Shown piece by piece: positions 44,896 to 54,365 of a DNA stretch of 62,196 nucleotides. Each line of letters starts with the position of its first letter. Position 1 is the stretch's first letter. The translations under genes and the position numbers were made by a program. Origin of the DNA: an uncultured Eubacteriales bacterium. Its GTDB lineage: Bacteria; Bacillota; Clostridia; Christensenellales; Christensenellaceae. The stretch covers positions 1 to 62,196 of the forward strand of contig UQXU01000002.1 of assembly GCA_900545085.1 (NCBI GenBank). Direction: 5' to 3'. The notes beneath the pieces are model-generated. The model worked only from the letters and a program-made list of their open reading frames with translations, was not told the origin of the DNA and ran no database searches.

Positions 44896-45161
44896 AACTG
44901 TCTCCGTAGCCGTGCTGCAATGCGGAGCTATTATACACCGAAAAACAGGACGGCTTTATGTCATGTTTGACGCTTTACGCGCCGTTGCTATAGAACTGAT
45001 TATATCACAATAATAAATTTTCTGCTGTATCTTTGGAATTTTTTCTCGGAGGAATAAAAAGGGATAGAAAAGATTAAAGATTTGAGACCTTTTTCGCCTT
45101 CGGTTGCGCCGGGAGAGCTTTTGAGGTAAAATAGTCAGTAATACGAAGGGGGATATAATAT

Positions 45162-45854
45162 ATGTGGAATACAGTACAGCTCATTGGAGCAATACTCGGC
45201 GTGCTCGCTCTGATAGGGTCTATATGCTATTCTCGAGTACAGCTTAAAAGAAATTACAGAACAAGGCTGATAACGAGGATTGTGACGGGAGTGCTGATTA
45301 TAGCTATGGCTGCGGTCTCCATGGCGAAGGGCGGAACGCTTGCTTTTCTGCTCGCGTCGATATGGATCGCTCTGGGAGACATAATGCTGGCAATGTGCGA
45401 CAATACTATAGACAGAGGTCAGATGCACATAGGTCTTTTCAGATGGGCGTTGATTTGCTTCGTATGGCAGTATGTTTTCACGTCCATAGGTTTGATAAGC
45501 GAGCTGTTTAACTTCTATTCGCTGGCTGCGACCTTAGTGTTTACGCTTATAATGTTTGTAATGTGGTCTTTGGCCGGAGTTAAAGTGCGCGATGCTGTGG
45601 TACACTCGATTTTGTATGCAGTTTTGCTCAGCTTTATGTTGTCGTGCGGAATAGTGATAATGATAGCGAACAGCAGCGCGGGAAATATAATGTTTGTCGT
45701 GGGCTCAGCTATTACATATCTGTCAGCGGCGGCTCTGCTCCCGGGGTATATAAGCAAAAAAGAGAACAGGCTCGCAACATTGATACGTCCGCCGATGCAC
45801 ATGCTGGGATGTGTAATAATGACAGGCGCATATCTAGTGGGAGTAGGCGTATGA
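45162..45854 (+). CDS. YhhN/TMEM86-like membrane protein (possible lysoplasmalogenase)
   Basis: 230 residues, seven to eight predicted membrane helices. The segment WIALGDIMLAMCDN resembles the LGD motif of YhhN/TMEM86 lysoplasmalogenases, and PPMHMLGCVIMTGAYLVG fits the last helices. Plasmalogens occur in anaerobic Clostridia, which makes this plausible. Sequence support is moderate. AAGGGGGATATAAT precedes ATG; a TTGCGC-17-TAAAAT promoter lies upstream. First of four overlapping or close genes up to tadA. Confidence 0.6.
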   Translation: MWNTVQLIGAILGVLALIGSICYSRVQLKRNYRTRLITRIVTGVLIIAMAAVSMAKGGTLAFLLASIWIALGDIMLAMCDNTIDRGQMHIGLFRWALICFVWQYVFTSIGLISELFNFYSLAATLVFTLIMFVMWSLAGVKVRDAVVHSILYAVLLSFMLSCGIVIMIANSSAGNIMFVVGSAITYLSAAALLPGYISKKENRLATLIRPPMHMLGCVIMTGAYLVGVGV

Positions 45855-46489
45855 TGAGAAAGGCGCTCAGGGCTCTGGCTGCTGCAGTATTGCTGATTAC
45901 GCTTGCGGTATCAGGCTGCGCGGGGAGCGCGACGGAGTCTGTTTCTCCGGAAGCGGAGCTTCTGAAGGCGGATGGAGAGGTGCTGCTGGACGGCGAGGAA
46001 TTCATACGATCGCGCAAAGCTGCCGATTTGCAGAGTGAAATAATGGGCGTAAGCCGAAAATCAGACGAGCAGCTTTTTACTGAGCTGGCGGAGCTGGCGC
46101 TGCTCGATTCTCTGGCGAAAAAACTGGGTGTGCAGTCTGACGCCGGGAGATCTGAGTTAAAATCCAATTATGACACATATATGCAGAATGCGGCTTCGGG
46201 GATGACGGATGCTGAAGAATTGAATACTTATCTGGAGAGGCTGCAGGAGGAGCTGGGCATGTCGGACGACGAATTTCAGGAGTGGAATCTTGACAATTAT
46301 GAAAAAGAAATAAACGCAGAGCAGGTGTATCTGTATGCGGCAGAGAGCTATACTCATATTTCCGATCCTGATTATCTAAAAGAGAGCATACAGCATGAGG
46401 TGCAGGGATTGGCTCAGCTTATGGAAGTGGAGTGCGGCTTCCCGGGCATGGAGAATCACGAGTTTACATACGATACGTTTATATCGTAG
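45851..46489 (+). CDS. Lipoprotein with SurA-N/trigger-factor-like helical region
   Basis: 212 residues from ATG 45851 (ATGA overlap with the YhhN-like gene). Lipobox VSGC. The rest is acidic and helical, with DGEEFI...KAADLQSEI, DSLAKKLGVQSD and ELGMSDDEFQEWNLDNYEKE. This resembles the N-terminal chaperone part of SurA/PrsA-type foldases, but no PPIase domain is present. The 53440-54120 lipoprotein shares the layout, including LGMS.D.(F/Y). Function unknown; extracellular folding or binding is a guess. Confidence 0.72.
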   Translation: MMRKALRALAAAVLLITLAVSGCAGSATESVSPEAELLKADGEVLLDGEEFIRSRKAADLQSEIMGVSRKSDEQLFTELAELALLDSLAKKLGVQSDAGRSELKSNYDTYMQNAASGMTDAEELNTYLERLQEELGMSDDEFQEWNLDNYEKEINAEQVYLYAAESYTHISDPDYLKESIQHEVQGLAQLMEVECGFPGMENHEFTYDTFIS

Positions 46490-46504
46490 TCGGAAAGGAG
46501 AGCT

Positions 46505-46912
46505 ATGCGGAAAATCATGGCGGCTGCTCTGGCGGCGCTGCTGCTGTTTGTCGGGTGTGCGTCAAATGCTGTTCTTTTTGAAAACGACTTTGATGAGCTC
46601 GACATATTGGGCAGGACGAATGAGGCGGCGGCGAAGGTATTTGAAGGGAAAAACATTTGGCTTGAAGGCGAACTCTACGCTCTCAGAGAGGACGTAGAGG
46701 GTATAAACACCCATGGCAGCGACGGCGTTGAAGAAGTGAAGCGTGATTTTATTAATTGTATGCGTCTGCTGAGTCGTGCATATGAAAAATCGCTCAGCGG
46801 AGACAGCGAAGGCGCAGAGATAGATTATCAGAATGCGAGGATATTTTATATAGTCGGAGACAGACGGCTGAATAAGCTGAAAAGCGGCGGATATGTTGAG
46901 AATGAAGAATGA
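46505..46912 (+). CDS. Small lipoprotein, 135 residues
   Basis: Lipobox FVGC (Cys18), then a helical, acidic domain: FDELDILGRTNEAAAKVFEGK, VKRDFINCMRLLSRAYEKSL and DYQNARIFYIVGDRRL. No family recognised. GGAGAGCT precedes ATG 46505. Its end overlaps the tadA start. Probably translated with its neighbours. Confidence 0.7.
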   Translation: MRKIMAAALAALLLFVGCASNAVLFENDFDELDILGRTNEAAAKVFEGKNIWLEGELYALREDVEGINTHGSDGVEEVKRDFINCMRLLSRAYEKSLSGDSEGAEIDYQNARIFYIVGDRRLNKLKSGGYVENEE

Positions 46913-47387
46913 CGAGTATTTTATGCGCCGAGCCATAATGCAGGCGGAGGCGGCGAAACGCAGAGACGAGGTGCCCGTGGGCGCTGTGGTTGTGCGGGAA
47001 GGAGAAATAATAGCGCGGGGATTCAACACGCGTGAGTCATCGGGGAACCCTACGGCCCACGCCGAGCTGCTCGCAATGACCAGAGCGGCGAAAAAGCTGG
47101 GCGGATGGCGTTTGATAGGATGTACGCTGTATGTCACGTTGGAGCCGTGCGCTATGTGCGCCGGAGCGATAGTAAACTCAAGAGTGGAGAGAGTGGTGTT
47201 CGGCACGCGCGATCCGAAGGCAGGCGGAATGGGCAGTGTGTACAACATAACCGAAGGGAAACTCAATCACAAACCGGAGGTTACGGAGGGCGTGCTCAAA
47301 GAGGAATGCTCAGCCCTGCTAAAGAGCTATTTTGCCGAAAAACGGGAAAAAAAGAAGATAGAAAGGCGAAAAGCTAAACAAAGCTGA
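46893..47387 (+). CDS. tadA: tRNA-specific adenosine deaminase
   Basis: Deaminates A34 to inosine in tRNA-Arg(ACG). 164 residues: zinc/catalytic HAE in NPTAHAELLAM and PCAMCAGA, with the TadA-specific GMGSVYNI region. Start is ATG 46893 or 46902, both inside the preceding gene; a strong ribosome site is lacking, consistent with coupling. The C-terminus is basic. Confidence 0.94.
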   Translation: MLRMKNDEYFMRRAIMQAEAAKRRDEVPVGAVVVREGEIIARGFNTRESSGNPTAHAELLAMTRAAKKLGGWRLIGCTLYVTLEPCAMCAGAIVNSRVERVVFGTRDPKAGGMGSVYNITEGKLNHKPEVTEGVLKEECSALLKSYFAEKREKKKIERRKAKQS

Positions 47388-47397
47388 GGCTGTAAAA

Positions 47398-47431
47398 AAA
47401 GACGCATACCAAAAGGTTGGTATGCGTCTTT
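47398..47431. terminator. Bidirectional terminator between tadA and the surface-repeat gene
   Basis: AAAGACGCATACC/GGTATGCGTCTTT hairpin; A and T runs on both sides serve the two convergent genes. Confidence 0.9.
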
Positions 47432-47450
47432 AACTTTGAAGCGGCGTCTT

Positions 47451-49934
47451 TTAGACTACTTTAAATTCATCTTCTCTGACGGTCACTGTGCCTGCGCTGG
47501 TAGTGACGATTATGGCGAATTTTTTCGTACCCGTTGAGAGCGTGCCGAACTTGACCAGCCCGTTCAGCTTGCTGAGAGATTGAGATGTAACGCTGGATGC
47601 GGTATGGCTGACGTCTATCTCTGTTTTTCCTGTGGATACGTCGGTTACTACACCGCGCACTTTAGTTATAGGCGAACCGGATTTAAGAGTGCCTGAGAAA
47701 GAGTAACTCTTGCCCTTTGTTATGCTTGTCGGGGGCGTGTATCCGGTCAGGGTCACTGCAGCCGCGGAGACAACTTTAAATTCATCTTCTCTGACGGTCA
47801 CCGTGCCTGCGCTGGTAGTGACGATTATGGCGAATTTCTTCGTGCCCGTGGTGAGCGTACCGAACTTGACCAGCCCGTTCAGCTTGCTGAGAGATTGAGA
47901 TGTGACGCTGGATGCGGTATGACTGACGTCTATCTCTGTTTTTCCTGTGGATACATCGGTTACTACACCGCGCACTTTAGTCATAGGCGATCCGGATTTA
48001 AGAGTACCTGAGAAGGAGTAACTCTTGCCCATTGTTATGCTTGTCGGGGGCGTGTATCCGGTCAGAGTCACTGCGGCCGCAGAGACAACGGTAAATGCGG
48101 ATGTTTTTACTGTTGCGGCGTCCTCTCCTGAGGCCGTTGCAGTTATGTACATTATATAGCTGCCTTCGTCCAAATTGTCCAGCTTGAACTTGCTCGCGAG
48201 ATTTGAGAGAGAGTAGCTTGTGCTGTTGATGTTGGTCGCGGAGGCGCTCGCTACTGTGTCGTAATCGGTTGTGTCCTTAGCATAAACTTTTACCGATTCG
48301 AGATTTTTTGTACACTTTATAGTGCCCGTAAGGCTGTAAGAAGAGCCTTTTGTCAACGTGCCCGGAGCGGAAAAACTCGACAGCGTGTACGTAGCGGCGG
48401 AACTTGTCCCCGAATCTGTGACTTCAAAATCGGCATGAGATACTGTATACACAACTCCGGAGGTAGTAGTCACGATGATAGAAATAGTCTTTTTACCTGA
48501 AGTTAGAGTTCCGAATTTTACAGAACCGTCTATGTTTGAGAGAGAATATGTCTTAACGCTTCCCGCCGATTTACTGACGTCTATCTCGCTGTTTGAAGAT
48601 GCGTCTTTTATCAGGACTCTCACCGTCTTGATAGCTTTGTTAGAGGTGAGGGTGCCTTTCAGGCTGTAGCTTGCTCCGCGCTTTAGCGTGGTCGGAGGCG
48701 TGTATCCGGAAATCGAGACGTTTAGTGTAGAGTTGGTTACGGTAAAATTGTGTGTTTTTACGATTCCCTCGGAAATTACTTTAAAAACATAGGAACCGAC
48801 GGGGAGCTTGTCGCCGGAGCTCAGGCCGAGCTCGTTGTCTGCTGTGACTCCCATGCCCCATGCGAGAGAATAGGTTTTAGCGGAGCAGCTGTTATTCTTT
48901 CCGTAAAAAGCCAGCTTTCCGTCTTGTGTTTCTACTATGAGGTAAACCTTAGTCTTTTTCCCTATTTTGACTTTCCAGTTTATCGTTTCACCGTATTCGG
49001 CGGTGGTATCGCCGGAGATAGTGATGCTTTGTTTTGTGCTGGAGGTGACGGAGAACTCTGTGGGGCTTACTACGTTAGTGTAGCTGCTGCTTCCCGAGAG
49101 CTTAACCTGTATGTATATGCGCTTTGTGCCCGCGGCGAGCGTAGAGAATTTTACGGAGCCGTCTATTTTGGACATGCTGTATGAAGTGGTGCTGCTGACG
49201 CTCTTCTTTACGTCTATCTCATAGTCGCCGCTGGTGACGTCCTCGATTGCAACGCGAACGCTCGTGAAAGCTTCGGTGGATTTTATAGTACCCTTGAGGC
49301 TGAATACGCCGCCCTGCTTTACGGAAGAAGGCGCTGTGTAGCCTGTGAGTGTGAGCGTGGCAGCGCGCGATGAATATACTGCGGGCGATGCGTCAGATTC
49401 TTCTGCATCGGCGGAAGCTTCTGCCGAAGGCGACGCCGTTTCGGATTCAGCCGGTGTTTCAGAATCTACGGGAACGGTCTCTTCCGAGGGAAGCGGAGCT
49501 ATGCTCTCGAGAGCGACAGAGGGAGAAGCGGAGGGCGCCTCCGAGACTGCCGATGCTTCTGCCGGTTTGTTCTCTATACTGATAGGAATGAGAGCTTCGA
49601 TTGTGCCGCTCGCTGCATGTACGGTATACTCGCCGATTTGTTCGGGCGCGGTGAGAGCGACTTCGTTTTCTCCGGATTTCAGAGACACGGGTTCTTCGCT
49701 TTGATATATGATGTTGTCATTTGCGTCTGTTATGGAGATATCCGCGCTGGAATCTTCTATGGCGTTGAGAATGAGTGTGATCTCATCGCCGGCGTAGTAA
49801 TGCGCGTTCTCCTGCTCGATAAACTCGAGCGGGGACGCCTGAGCTTCTTCCGCCATAGCAGGCGCAGAAAAGCAGAACACGAATAAAAAGGTCGATAAAA
49901 ATAATAAGGACTTGTATAACGGTCTGTGTTTCAT
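47451..49934 (-). CDS. Large secreted protein with about five Ig-like repeats
   Basis: 827 residues. Signal peptide (cut near AMA-EE, residue 28), an N-terminal beta domain (about 30-130), a Ser/Glu/Pro/Ala-rich linker (about 135-190), then repeats of about 100 residues beginning (L/V)(T/S)(L/I)(T/S)GYT.P.S...G..(Y/F)S(L/F).GT(L/I). One unit is interrupted by a distinct domain (about 300-400). The last two units are almost identical. No LPxTG, SLH or membrane anchor is present; it ends in mid-repeat-type sequence EFKVV. Probably an exported wall or matrix protein or adhesin. Confidence 0.85.
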   Translation of the reverse strand: MKHRPLYKSLLFLSTFLFVFCFSAPAMAEEAQASPLEFIEQENAHYYAGDEITLILNAIEDSSADISITDANDNIIYQSEEPVSLKSGENEVALTAPEQIGEYTVHAASGTIEALIPISIENKPAEASAVSEAPSASPSVALESIAPLPSEETVPVDSETPAESETASPSAEASADAEESDASPAVYSSRAATLTLTGYTAPSSVKQGGVFSLKGTIKSTEAFTSVRVAIEDVTSGDYEIDVKKSVSSTTSYSMSKIDGSVKFSTLAAGTKRIYIQVKLSGSSSYTNVVSPTEFSVTSSTKQSITISGDTTAEYGETINWKVKIGKKTKVYLIVETQDGKLAFYGKNNSCSAKTYSLAWGMGVTADNELGLSSGDKLPVGSYVFKVISEGIVKTHNFTVTNSTLNVSISGYTPPTTLKRGASYSLKGTLTSNKAIKTVRVLIKDASSNSEIDVSKSAGSVKTYSLSNIDGSVKFGTLTSGKKTISIIVTTTSGVVYTVSHADFEVTDSGTSSAATYTLSSFSAPGTLTKGSSYSLTGTIKCTKNLESVKVYAKDTTDYDTVASASATNINSTSYSLSNLASKFKLDNLDEGSYIMYITATASGEDAATVKTSAFTVVSAAAVTLTGYTPPTSITMGKSYSFSGTLKSGSPMTKVRGVVTDVSTGKTEIDVSHTASSVTSQSLSKLNGLVKFGTLTTGTKKFAIIVTTSAGTVTVREDEFKVVSAAAVTLTGYTPPTSITKGKSYSFSGTLKSGSPITKVRGVVTDVSTGKTEIDVSHTASSVTSQSLSKLNGLVKFGTLSTGTKKFAIIVTTSAGTVTVREDEFKVV
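47458..48087 (-). repeat. Two tandem 315-bp near-identical repeats
   Basis: Copies 47458-47772 and 47773-48087 encode 105-residue units that differ in only a few residues (TMG/TKG, SPM/SPI, LTTG/LSTG). They are a recent in-frame duplication. Confidence 0.92.
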
Positions 49935-50299
49935 CCGTACCTCCTGTGAAATAAAGTATTTAATTTATTATATCTTCTAAAATTTCTTCCTTAAATTTGT
50001 AATACAGTATATCATTTTTTATAAAAAATTTCTTCACACAAAGCTCATTGTTTACAAAATGTTGACACTAATTCTGATGTTAAATAAAAAAAGAGTGGTA
50101 TAATCGCCTTGTTTTTTTGTAAAAACGAGGGAAAGTATACACGAAACTTTCATAATACAATGTAATGTTGTGAAATGTGTATACACATGCTATTGACAAA
50201 TGTATTTAAAAACGATATGGTATTTACGGCTGTAAACATCTGTGTTTATAGCTAGGAAATTCAGAATTTATACAATTTAAAATTTTTAAGGAGAAAAAT
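49935..50299 (+). promoter_or_regulatory. Regulatory region upstream of the EIIC gene
   Basis: Gene-free, A+T-rich. TTGACA (50193-50198), 17-bp spacer, TATGGT (50216-50221) form a promoter. Just upstream lies a perfect 12-bp palindrome TGTGTATACACA (50176-50187) and a related half GTATACAC (50135-50142). Downstream, GCTGTAAACA/TGTTTATAGC (50229-50252) is a second inverted repeat. TGGTATAAT (50094-50102) is another -10. Confidence 0.55.
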
Positions 50300-51331
50300 A
50301 TGTCTGAAACACTATCGCCCAACAAGCGGTCTGTCAAATATTGGCTGAATCGCTATTTTGTGCAAGGCATGAGCGCTATGGCGCTCGGTCTGTTTTCCTC
50401 TCTGATAATCGGATTGATAATCAGTCAGATAGGTAAAATCCCCGGACTGAACTTCTTGACAGAGATTACAGAAGTCCTGTCTGCCAGCTCGCCCGTCGTC
50501 GGAGCGGCTATAGGCGTGGCAATATCATGGGGCTTGAAGGCTAAGCCTCTGGTTATATTCGCCAGTGCGGCAACAGGCGCTTACGGCTATGCGCTCGGCG
50601 GCCCTGTCGGCGCGTTTGTCGGCGCGACTGTAGGCTCGGAGATAGGACAACTGGTCGCGGGGAAAACGCCGGTAGATATAATAGTAACCCCGTTTGTTAC
50701 TATAATCTCCGGAGGGATAATTTCTCTGCTGATAGGCGGATATGTGAACGACTTTATGACATGGCTTGGCGGTGTAATAAACAGTGCAACTGCGTTGGCG
50801 CCGCTGCCTATGGGAATAGTCGTGTCCGTGATAGTAGGCATGGCTCTGACAGCGCCGATAAGCTCGGCGGCTCTCTGTATAATGCTGGGCCTGGACGGCC
50901 TCGCGGCGGGCGCTGCGGTAGCGGGCTGCTGCGCGAACATGATAGGAATAGCAGTAATGGGTATAAAGGACAACGGCTGGGGTTCGTTTATAGCGGTCGG
51001 CATAGGAACGTCTATGCTCCAATTCGGCAATATAATGCGCCGTCCGCAGCTGTGGATACCGCCTGTGGTCGCATCTGCCGTCTGCGGTCCGATATCGACG
51101 TGCGTATTCGCGATGACAAACACGCCTACCGGAGCCGGAATGGGCACGAGCGGCCTGGTCGGTCAGTTCGGCGCGTTTGCGGCTATGGGAGATCAGCCTT
51201 TTATGACAGTATTCTTACAGGTGGCGCTTGTGCATTTCATACTTCCTGCGGCGATTACTTTTGCGGTATATCTTCTGCTTTGCAAGCTTAACTGGATAAA
51301 GCCGGGGGATCTCAAGCTGGAGAAGCTGTAA
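50300..51331 (+). CDS. PTS EIIC-like membrane protein (PfoR/EIIC_2 family)
   Basis: 343 residues, about ten predicted helices, rich in Gly/Ala/Ile. The family (PF13303) is related to EIIC of sugar phosphotransferase systems, and includes PfoR, once described as a regulator of perfringolysin. Visible marks: GPVGAFVGATVGSEIGQLV, MALTAPISSAALCIMLGL and NTPTGAGMGTSGLVGQ. No EIIA or EIIB gene is nearby, so it may transport without classic PTS partners. GGAGAAAAAT precedes ATG. Regulatory palindromes upstream suggest induction control. Confidence 0.85.
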   Translation: MSETLSPNKRSVKYWLNRYFVQGMSAMALGLFSSLIIGLIISQIGKIPGLNFLTEITEVLSASSPVVGAAIGVAISWGLKAKPLVIFASAATGAYGYALGGPVGAFVGATVGSEIGQLVAGKTPVDIIVTPFVTIISGGIISLLIGGYVNDFMTWLGGVINSATALAPLPMGIVVSVIVGMALTAPISSAALCIMLGLDGLAAGAAVAGCCANMIGIAVMGIKDNGWGSFIAVGIGTSMLQFGNIMRRPQLWIPPVVASAVCGPISTCVFAMTNTPTGAGMGTSGLVGQFGAFAAMGDQPFMTVFLQVALVHFILPAAITFAVYLLLCKLNWIKPGDLKLEKL

Positions 51332-51346
51332 AAAATATTTGAGCAA

Positions 51347-51378
51347 AAACGGTGTGCAGAGAAGCGCGCCGTTTTTTT
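51347..51378 (+). terminator. Terminator after the EIIC gene
   Basis: AAACGGTGTGC/GCGCGCCGTTT hairpin followed by a T run. Confidence 0.85.
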
Positions 51379-51427
51379 ATCTAAGCGGAATGCGCCTTCA
51401 GGGGCAGCGCGATCTCGGCAAATATCG

Positions 51428-51456
51428 TTGATAAAATCCGCCGCCTTTGGTATAAT
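51428..51456 (+). promoter_or_regulatory. Promoter of nadE
   Basis: TTGATA (51428-51433), 17-bp spacer, TATAAT (51451-51456). Confidence 0.8.
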
Positions 51457-51518
51457 AGACTGCATAGAATGCTAATTCACTTTTTAGACTAAAGATAATT
51501 TTTTGGAGGCAAGATAAA

Positions 51519-53435
51519 ATGCGCCATGGTTTTTTAAAGATAGCCGCAGCTACGCCTGATATTCAGGTTGCGGATTGTGAGTATAATGCTGAACAGATAA
51601 TCTCCCGTATGCGTGAAGCGCGCGCGGAGGGCGCGAAGATACTTGCGCTCAGCGAGCTTTGCGTGACGGCGTACACGTGTCAGGATTTGTTTTTGCAGCG
51701 CGCTATGCTGGATGGAGCGAAGCTGGCGTCGGAGAAAATAATAGCCGCCACGGCAGGCAGCGATATGATTACGATTTTCGGCGCACCTATGGAATATCAA
51801 GGCAAGCTGTACAACTGCGCGATAGTAGCTCAGCAGGGGAAGGCTCTGGGAGTTGTGCCAAAGACCTTTCTGCCGAACTACAACGAATTTTATGAGAAGC
51901 GGCACTTTGCAGCTGCTCCGGCAGAGACGGGAGAGATAAAGCTCGCGGGCGGGACATGCCCCTTTGGCACTAAGCTCGTCTTCCAGTGTCAGGAAATGAA
52001 CTGCTTTAGCTTTTCGGTAGAGATATGCGAGGATTTGTGGTCGCCTAATCCGCCGTCTGTAGCTCATGCCTGCGCAGGCGCGATGCTCATTGTGAATCTC
52101 TCTGCGAGCGATGAAAACATAGGCAAAGAGGAGTATCGTCGCAGCCTGATAAAAAATCAATCGGCGAGACTCGTCTGCGGATATGTGTACGCGGACGCGG
52201 GGGACGGTGAATCGACTACCGATATGGTTTTTGCAGGTCACAATATAATAGCAGAAAACGGCGCTGTATTAGCGGAAAGCCCGATGTATCAGAACGGCAT
52301 GGCGCTGTCTGAGATAGATTTTCAGCGTCTTGAAAGTGAACGCCGCAGGCTGACGACGTTTCCCGCGGATGCGAGAGAGGGATATACGTTCGTGCCGTTC
52401 AGCTTTGAGATAGTCGAGACGCAGCTGACGAGAAAATTCCCGGAGCGCCCGTTTATACCTTCTGATAAAACAGACAGAGAACGCCGCTGCGAAAGCATAC
52501 TGGCTATACAGTCTTTGGGTCTTAAAAAACGCCTTGCTCATGCTCATGCGAAAACGGCAGTTATAGGCGTATCGGGCGGGCTTGATTCCACTCTTGCGCT
52601 GCTCGTCGCCGCCAGGGCGATGGACAAGCTGGGCAGACCGAGGACGGATATAGTCGCGGTGACCATGCCTTGCTTCGGCACGACTAAGAGGACGAAGTCC
52701 AATGCGGAACAGCTCGCAGAAAGGCTTGGAGTTACGCTGCTTCACGTGGACATAACAGATGCGGTAAACCAGCATTTCTCAGACATAGGGCACAACAGTG
52801 ATATACACGACGTTACCTATGAGAACTCTCAGGCGCGCGAACGTACGCAGGTCATAATGGATATTGCGAATAAGACGAGCGGTATAGTCGTCGGCACGGG
52901 CGATTTGTCCGAGCTGGCTTTGGGCTGGGCGACGTACAACGGAGATCACATGAGCATGTACGGCGTGAACGCATCCGTTCCCAAAACGCTTATAAGACAT
53001 ATAGTTTTGTACGAAGCGGATTACACTCAGGATGAGGCGCTGAGGAATGTCCTGCTTGACATACTGGATACTCCGGTCAGCCCTGAGCTGCTGCCCGCCA
53101 AGGATGGAGAAATATCTCAAAAGACAGAGGAGCTTGTCGGACCGTATGATCTGCACGATTTCTACCTGTATTATGCCGTAAGATGGGGCTTTACACCGCA
53201 GAAGGTTTATCGTCTGGCGGTTTATACCTTGGGTAAGGACTACGACAAAGAAGTGCTGCTCAAGTGGCTCAAGAATTTCTATCGCCGTTTCTTCCAGCAG
53301 CAGTTTAAGCGCTCTTGCCTTCCGGATGGTCCCAAGGTCGGTTCGGTCACGCTGTCTCCGCGCGGAGATTGGAGAATGCCGAGCGATGCGTGCGCGGATT
53401 TGTGGCTAAAGCAGGTTGAACAAATAGAGGTATAA
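51519..53435 (+). CDS. nadE: Glutamine-dependent NAD(+) synthase
   Basis: Last step of NAD synthesis: amidation of deamido-NAD with glutamine-derived ammonia. 638 residues: N-terminal nitrilase-type glutaminase (about 1-270; Glu in LALSELCVT, Lys in [12 protein letters not shown], Cys in EICEDLWSP) and C-terminal synthetase (PP-loop [12 protein letters not shown], then [12 protein letters not shown]). Length is standard for the fused enzyme. Operonic with the following lipoprotein (4-bp gap). Complements pncB of this window. Confidence 0.96.
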   Translation: MRHGFLKIAAATPDIQVADCEYNAEQIISRMREARAEGAKILALSELCVTAYTCQDLFLQRAMLDGAKLASEKIIAATAGSDMITIFGAPMEYQGKLYNCAIVAQQGKALGVVPKTFLPNYNEFYEKRHFAAAPAETGEIKLAGGTCPFGTKLVFQCQEMNCFSFSVEICEDLWSPNPPSVAHACAGAMLIVNLSASDENIGKEEYRRSLIKNQSARLVCGYVYADAGDGESTTDMVFAGHNIIAENGAVLAESPMYQNGMALSEIDFQRLESERRRLTTFPADAREGYTFVPFSFEIVETQLTRKFPERPFIPSDKTDRERRCESILAIQSLGLKKRLAHAHAKTAVIGVSGGLDSTLALLVAARAMDKLGRPRTDIVAVTMPCFGTTKRTKSNAEQLAERLGVTLLHVDITDAVNQHFSDIGHNSDIHDVTYENSQARERTQVIMDIANKTSGIVVGTGDLSELALGWATYNGDHMSMYGVNASVPKTLIRHIVLYEADYTQDEALRNVLLDILDTPVSPELLPAKDGEISQKTEELVGPYDLHDFYLYYAVRWGFTPQKVYRLAVYTLGKDYDKEVLLKWLKNFYRRFFQQQFKRSCLPDGPKVGSVTLSPRGDWRMPSDACADLWLKQVEQIEV

Positions 53436-53439
53436 GTAA

Positions 53440-54120
53440 ATGAAAAGATGGAGGAAGATTATAGCCGCTGGGGCGATGCTTGCGATTGCGTTCGCGCTGG
53501 CGGCGTGCAGCTCGGGAAATGAGCAAATAGCTGACGGCGAGCCGCTTAGCTATGATGAATTTACTCCCGCTGTAGGTATAATGGCGGAGTACACTCTGAG
53601 AAATAAGGATACTGCGAATTACACTGTTGTTTCCAAGCATTTCATGAAGCGTTATGAGAAATACACGACGCAGGATGACGCGCAAAAACAGGAGAATTTC
53701 GACAGGTATCTGAAAATAATGGAAAAGCGCAAGACAAACGGCGTTTATTTTACCGAGAACAACCAAGAGGAGATCAGCGAGGTTGTATCCAGCAGCCGCA
53801 CCTCCATATACGCTTATGAGGCTACGGATATCTTGAAAAACTGCGCGGAGAAGCTGGACGCTCATGCGGAGCAGCTGGGCATGAGCAGAGATACTTACTT
53901 CGCTAATGTATACAAAAAAGTAGTGTTTGCCGACTATGCAGATCAGCAGCTGCAAAACTGGTATATTCAAAATGTATACGAAGGTAAAAACTACTACGCC
54001 ATTACGAGCGATGAATATGAAACCATGAAGAAAGAAAAGGGAGAAGAACAGGCGGATGCTGAAATTACGGCGGGGCTCGAGGATGTAGACGCGCAGTATG
54101 AGGCATGGCTCCTGTCGTAA
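53440..54120 (+). CDS. Lipoprotein with SurA-N-like helical region
   Basis: 226 residues. Lipobox LAAC (Cys23 region), then a charged, helical body: DGEPLSYDEFTPAVGIMAEY, a Lys/Glu-rich middle and HAEQLGMSRDTYFANVYKKVVFADYADQQL. Same general plan as the 45851-46489 lipoprotein. No PPIase domain. The ribosome site lies in the nadE end (GAGGTATAAGTAA). Role unknown. Confidence 0.75.
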   Translation: MKRWRKIIAAGAMLAIAFALAACSSGNEQIADGEPLSYDEFTPAVGIMAEYTLRNKDTANYTVVSKHFMKRYEKYTTQDDAQKQENFDRYLKIMEKRKTNGVYFTENNQEEISEVVSSSRTSIYAYEATDILKNCAEKLDAHAEQLGMSRDTYFANVYKKVVFADYADQQLQNWYIQNVYEGKNYYAITSDEYETMKKEKGEEQADAEITAGLEDVDAQYEAWLLS

Positions 54121-54139
54121 ATCTAAATATTGTTTTTTC

Positions 54140-54168
54140 AAAAAGTCTGTCTTAGGGCAGGCTTTTTT
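54140..54168 (+). terminator. Terminator after nadE operon
   Basis: AAAAAGTCTG/CAGGCTTTTTT hairpin with T run. Confidence 0.8.
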
Positions 54169-54365
54169 CTGCGCTTGCTGATATAGAGGAAAAGATTGCT
54201 TGTTTTTATTTTGACGTTACGAGCAATATAGTTTTAGACAGATGTCAGCTTTGTGACTAAAGATGAAAAGTATGGGAAATTCTCAGCGCTCTTATTGCTT
54301 TTGAACGCAAATAGTAGTATTATTCTCTTTGAAATTAAATTAATTAGCGGATAAGAGGTATTGGA

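Noticed and set aside
44896..45161. LexA/SOS box in front of uvrBA
   Set aside because: No GAAC-N4-GTTC type palindrome could be found in the region upstream of uvrB.
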